Below, piece by piece: positions 60,331-64,000 of a stretch of 64,000 bases of DNA. Numbering within the stretch: the stretch's first letter is position 1; the number at the start of each line of letters is the position of its first letter. The notes under the pieces were generated by a model. It was not told where the DNA came from. It did not search any database and saw only the letters and a list, made by a program, of their open reading frames with translations. The translations under genes were made by a program, and so were the position numbers. Source of the DNA: Dysidea avara (taxonomy: Eukaryota > Porifera > Demospongiae > Dictyoceratida > Dysideidae); the NCBI RefSeq assembly GCF_963678975.1, contig NC_089278.1, forward strand, positions 13,311,959 to 13,375,958, read 5' to 3'.

Positions 60331-63300
60331 GTAGCATCACACAACCCCAAACAATTCTGTGACCCATCAGAGGTGTTATGGGTCATTCTTAATTACATTT
60401 CGGAAGGCTCAGTCTCATATCAACATGTATTTGGCACAAATACAAGGTTATGACAGCTATTTTGAAGATACACATGAGTTAAATGACGTAAAATGACAGT
60501 TCAGGTATAAAACCAACACACGGTCGTCTCTCATTGGCTATTTTTATTTGGCTGTGACAGCGAACACGTGTTACGACTTATTCAAGGAGATGGACGAAGA
60601 ACTCAAACTGTAAAATCCTTGGCCGAAAGCGTCAAGGCTATGCAAGCCGAGATGTCGACACTAAAAAGCGAGTGACAACAGTAACTCGCTCGCCGGTTCG
60701 CATCACAGCGACCTCGTATCCGGCATTCCCTGCTGCAAAGAGGAGAAAGACCATTTCAGGAGATGACATCAAGCCGATTACTGATGACGAGGCGGAGGAT
60801 GAAGAAGATGAAAATGGCGAACCGGAAACCCAGCAGAGTTTATACAAACTGTCAGAGGAGGCCGGGGCTTTCACTGAGACGGCATTTGTGTCGAAGCTGG
60901 ACAACACTACCAGGAAGTCCCGTGCTACCAAGTTTGGCTTACCAGAGTCTCGCTGGCTGAGATGCCCAAAGTTAGATCCGGTTGTTGCCAGTACTGTTCC
61001 AGCAGGAACTCGACGTGCAGACTACGCCGCCAGCAGTTTTGGCTCAATGCTGTAAATCCCTTGGTGTACGTCCTGGAGTCAGCGGAGATGAAATTACCCA
61101 CTGAGGCTATTGCAGCAATACAGACTTCATTACAGCTGATAGGCAACGCAAATCAGCACAACTCTATTGCCCGCAGGAATGCAGTGCTTACCCAACTGAA
61201 TCCTCAGTTGAAGCAACTGTTGGGGGACGCTGACTATAAGGATGCTCCTCCCATGTTATTTGGAGACAATTTTGGCTCCCTGGCCAAGGAGCGACTCAAA
61301 GCAGCAGCGGCACTAACCAAGACCCTTGGTACCGACAAGAATCGGCAGGGTTTTCACAAGAGCCACCCCCAAAAATATCGAAGCCACAGGGGCGGTGGAC
61401 ATTACAGCAGCAATTACAGCAAACAGAAGGGCTGGCAATCGCTGGGAAACAAGACCAATCCCAAGCACCAGTAGTCAAGGAAATGACTATGTATAAACAA
61501 TCGTGTGCACGATCTTACATCTTGTACTGTAAACAATTCATTAAATGCTGTAACCAGTACTTAGGTAAAGGGTCAAGCGCATTATGTACAGGCTCTCATC
61601 AACACCATGAACCTGTCAATAGATAGCTCAAAATTGGCTGGGCGTGTAGCAAACTTCCTTCAAAACTGGAAAGTGCTTACTAGAGACCACTGGGTACTTC
61701 AAACCGTGGGTGGGTACCAGCTAGATCTCACATCCACCCCACATCAATTTCGGGTACCACCCGCGATAAAGACATCAGAAGAGAACGCAGCATTAGTGAC
61801 ACTAGAAGTCACAGAACTGCTGACGAAGGGTGCAATAGTGGAGACCAATCTATCAGTAGACAGCTTTGTCTCCCAGATTTTCCTGGTGGAAAAGAAGGAT
61901 GGAAGGCAGAGACCTGTAATAAACCTGAAGGGTCTCAACCAATTTGTCAGGGCAGAACACTTCAAGATGGAGGGCCTACATATCCTTCCAGAGCTTCTGC
62001 AAGCAGGGGACTGGATGGCAAAAATGGATCTGAAGGATGCATACCTTCAGATACCCATTCATCCAACACACCAGCCTCTCCTGACATTCCAGTGGAGGGA
62101 CAAGTACTACAAGTTCACCTGCCTGCGCTTTGGCCTCTCGGCAGCACCAAGGGTATTTACCAAGGCCCTGAAGCCAGTGGTGGGCTTCTTAAGGCAAGTA
62201 GGCTGTCGATTGATTATCTACCTGGATGATCTACTGATATTACATCAGGACAGGGATCAACTCCACCAATTAGTAAAACTGACTTGCCAACTCTTTGAGA
62301 GTCTGGGCCTGACAGTAAACCACAAGAAATCTCTTCTGACACTCACACAGAACCTAGTGTTCCTAGGGTTCAACATCAATTCTCAATCAATGGAACTATC
62401 ACTTCCCCAGGAGAAACTGAGGAAAATCCAACAGGATGCCAGACGAAATTCGGTAGGTAGCACAGTTTGTAGGGAAAGCCACAGCAACCCTGAGGGCTCT
62501 ACCAATAGCACCTCTACATTACAGAGCACTACAGAGGTTAATGAATTCAGTGACTCCACCCCACCAACAACAGAGAGGTTCGATGCAGTAGTACAGCTGG
62601 ACTCAACCAGCAGAGCAGATTTGAATTGGTGGACTATGCTGGACAAGAAAACAATTTCAACTCCAGTAAATACACCGATGCCATCACAGGCAATAGACTC
62701 AGATGGATCCAAGAAGGGGTGGGGTGCAATACTGAACAGCCAGACTCGCACAGGGGACTCTGGTCCCCACAGGGGGCATCCCATCACATCAACTACTTGG
62801 AACTTCTAGCAGCCTTTCTAGCAATGAAAGTATTTGGAAAGACTTGGCAAGGTATAACAGTCCTACTCCGCTCAGACAACGTAACAGCGGTGACTTGCAT
62901 CAATCAGAAGGGGGGGGGACAACCTCCAGCCAGCTATGTCACCTAGCCATCTCAATGTGGATGTGGTGCATAGAAAAGAACATCACCCTGGTTTCAGAAC
63001 ACCTGCCAGGTCACCTCAACGTGATTGCGGACCAGGAATCACATTCCATGAGGGATCGCTGCGATTGGATGCTCAACCCCAAAGTATTCCAGACCATTCA
63101 GGATGCAATGGGTCCCCTGGAGGTGGATTTGTTTGCAACCAGACTGACGAAACAGCTCCCAAGGTTAGACCAGACCCAGAGGCAGTGGCCACAGATGCAT
63201 TTCTACAGGATTGGTCACAGCTTCGGGGATTTGCCAATCCACCTTGGTGCCTGATCTACCGGTGTCTCACCAAAGTCAAAGTTCAATCAGCACGGATGGT

Positions 63301-64000
63301 ACTAATAACACCTTTCTGGAAGACCCAGTCCTGGTTCCCCGTGGTACTGGAGATGCTGGAGGATTATCCCAGGGCGCTACCAACCCAGTCAGACCTGGTT
63401 GTGATGCCAACTGGACAAGAATTTCTAATGCGAGAAGGAGTTCCACCACTGATCGCCTGGCCCATCTCAGGGAATCCTATTCATCACAAGGACTTTCTGA
63501 TGAGGCATCAAAGCTCATGCTCTCTTCATGGAGAGATAAAACTAACTCCAATTATGGATCATCCTTTACTAAGTGGGCTAATTGGTGTCAGCAACGGAAG
63601 AGATCCCCATACTGGACCTATAGCAGATGTGGCAAATTTTCTGTCATCTCTCTTCTCTCAAGGTTATCAATATCAATCCTTAAATTGTTATAGGTCAGCA
63701 ATTTCATCTGTACATGACCCAGTTGATGGGGTCAGTGTGGGGTCACATCCTACCATTACTAGGTTGATGAAAAGTGCACTTAATACCAGACCCCCTCTTC
63801 GTAGGTATTCAGCATTTTGGGATGTCGGTACAGTGATCACTTACCTTAAAGCTTTGGGAGAGAATGGCAACCTAAGTCTTAGACAGCTAACCCTTAAGAC
63901 TACAATGCTTCTTGCATTGACTGGGCCTTCATGTTCTGCTGATCTCCCCAGCTTAGACATCCAATGGAGATCATACCAATCAGAAGGGGTAACCTTTAGA
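60330..64000 (+). mobile_element. DIRS-like tyrosine-recombinase retroelement, cut by window edge
   Basis: In order: a 5' region from about 60330, a gag-like region about 60580-61470 (ending in a basic, Gly/Ser/His-rich stretch), reverse transcriptase about 61600-62450 (with LIIYLDDLL), RNase H about 62620-63100, and a tyrosine recombinase that begins near 63420 and runs past 64000. The gene order and RT type match the fossil at 25805-29350, and the two share a block upstream of the coding region (about 60385-60440 and about 29310-29345). It carries only a few visible breaks and long open stretches, so it appears younger than the other copy, but it is not intact over the part seen. Left limit is approximate; the right end is outside the window. 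Confidence 0.85.

Overview
The window reads as a gene-bearing stretch of an AT-rich invertebrate animal genome. A demosponge is my best guess, though I cannot prove it from the sequence. The reasons: every host gene is a recognisable animal (several metazoan-specific) protein, introns are phase-consistent with GT-AG borders, exons are often 60-150 bases in introns of 0.1-6 kb, and introns and spacers are packed with short inverted-repeat elements, SINE/LINE scraps and tyrosine-recombinase (DIRS-like) retroelements.

Layout. (1) 1-18185, minus: the first eight coding exons of SND1 (Tudor-SN); the rest lies off the left edge. Its introns hold a dispersed repeat family, several long foldbacks and two TIR elements. 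(2) 18480-20880, plus: a TRAF-like gene (RING, TRAF zinc fingers, coiled coil, MATH), divergent from SND1 across about 300 bases. (3) 21332-34587, minus: a four-exon gene for an adaptor with an N-terminal PH domain, many tyrosine motifs, an SH3-type proline motif and a repeat-rich coiled coil; I cannot name an orthologue. A broken DIRS-like fossil sits in its second intron, and hAT-like and MULE-like non-autonomous elements in its first. (4) 38053-41651, minus: an R-Ras/M-Ras small GTPase in six exons, one of only 23 bases. (5) 44448-46214, plus: an intronless Asteroid-family (XPG/FEN1-like) gene. (6) 48085-55147, plus: a complete nine-exon tafazzin gene with a LINE remnant in intron 1 and several MITEs. 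(7) 55704-59603 and beyond, minus: the C-terminal DZF part of a ZFR/ILF3-family gene, convergent with tafazzin. (8) about 60330-64000, plus: a second, less decayed DIRS-like element that runs off the right edge, probably within an upstream intron of the ZFR-like gene.

The genes do not form an operon or pathway. SND1 (a nuclease known to act on edited double-stranded RNA) and ZFR/ILF3 (double-stranded-RNA biology and editing control) both deal with dsRNA, and the SND1 introns carry several long inverted repeats that would fold as dsRNA in the pre-mRNA; any link is speculation. The most unusual points are foldbacks that share an outer arm but carry different inner arms, the unassigned PH/tyrosine-motif/coiled-coil adaptor with an in-frame 24-bp minisatellite, the 23-base Ras exon, and a TRAF RING with Asn in place of its zinc-binding His.
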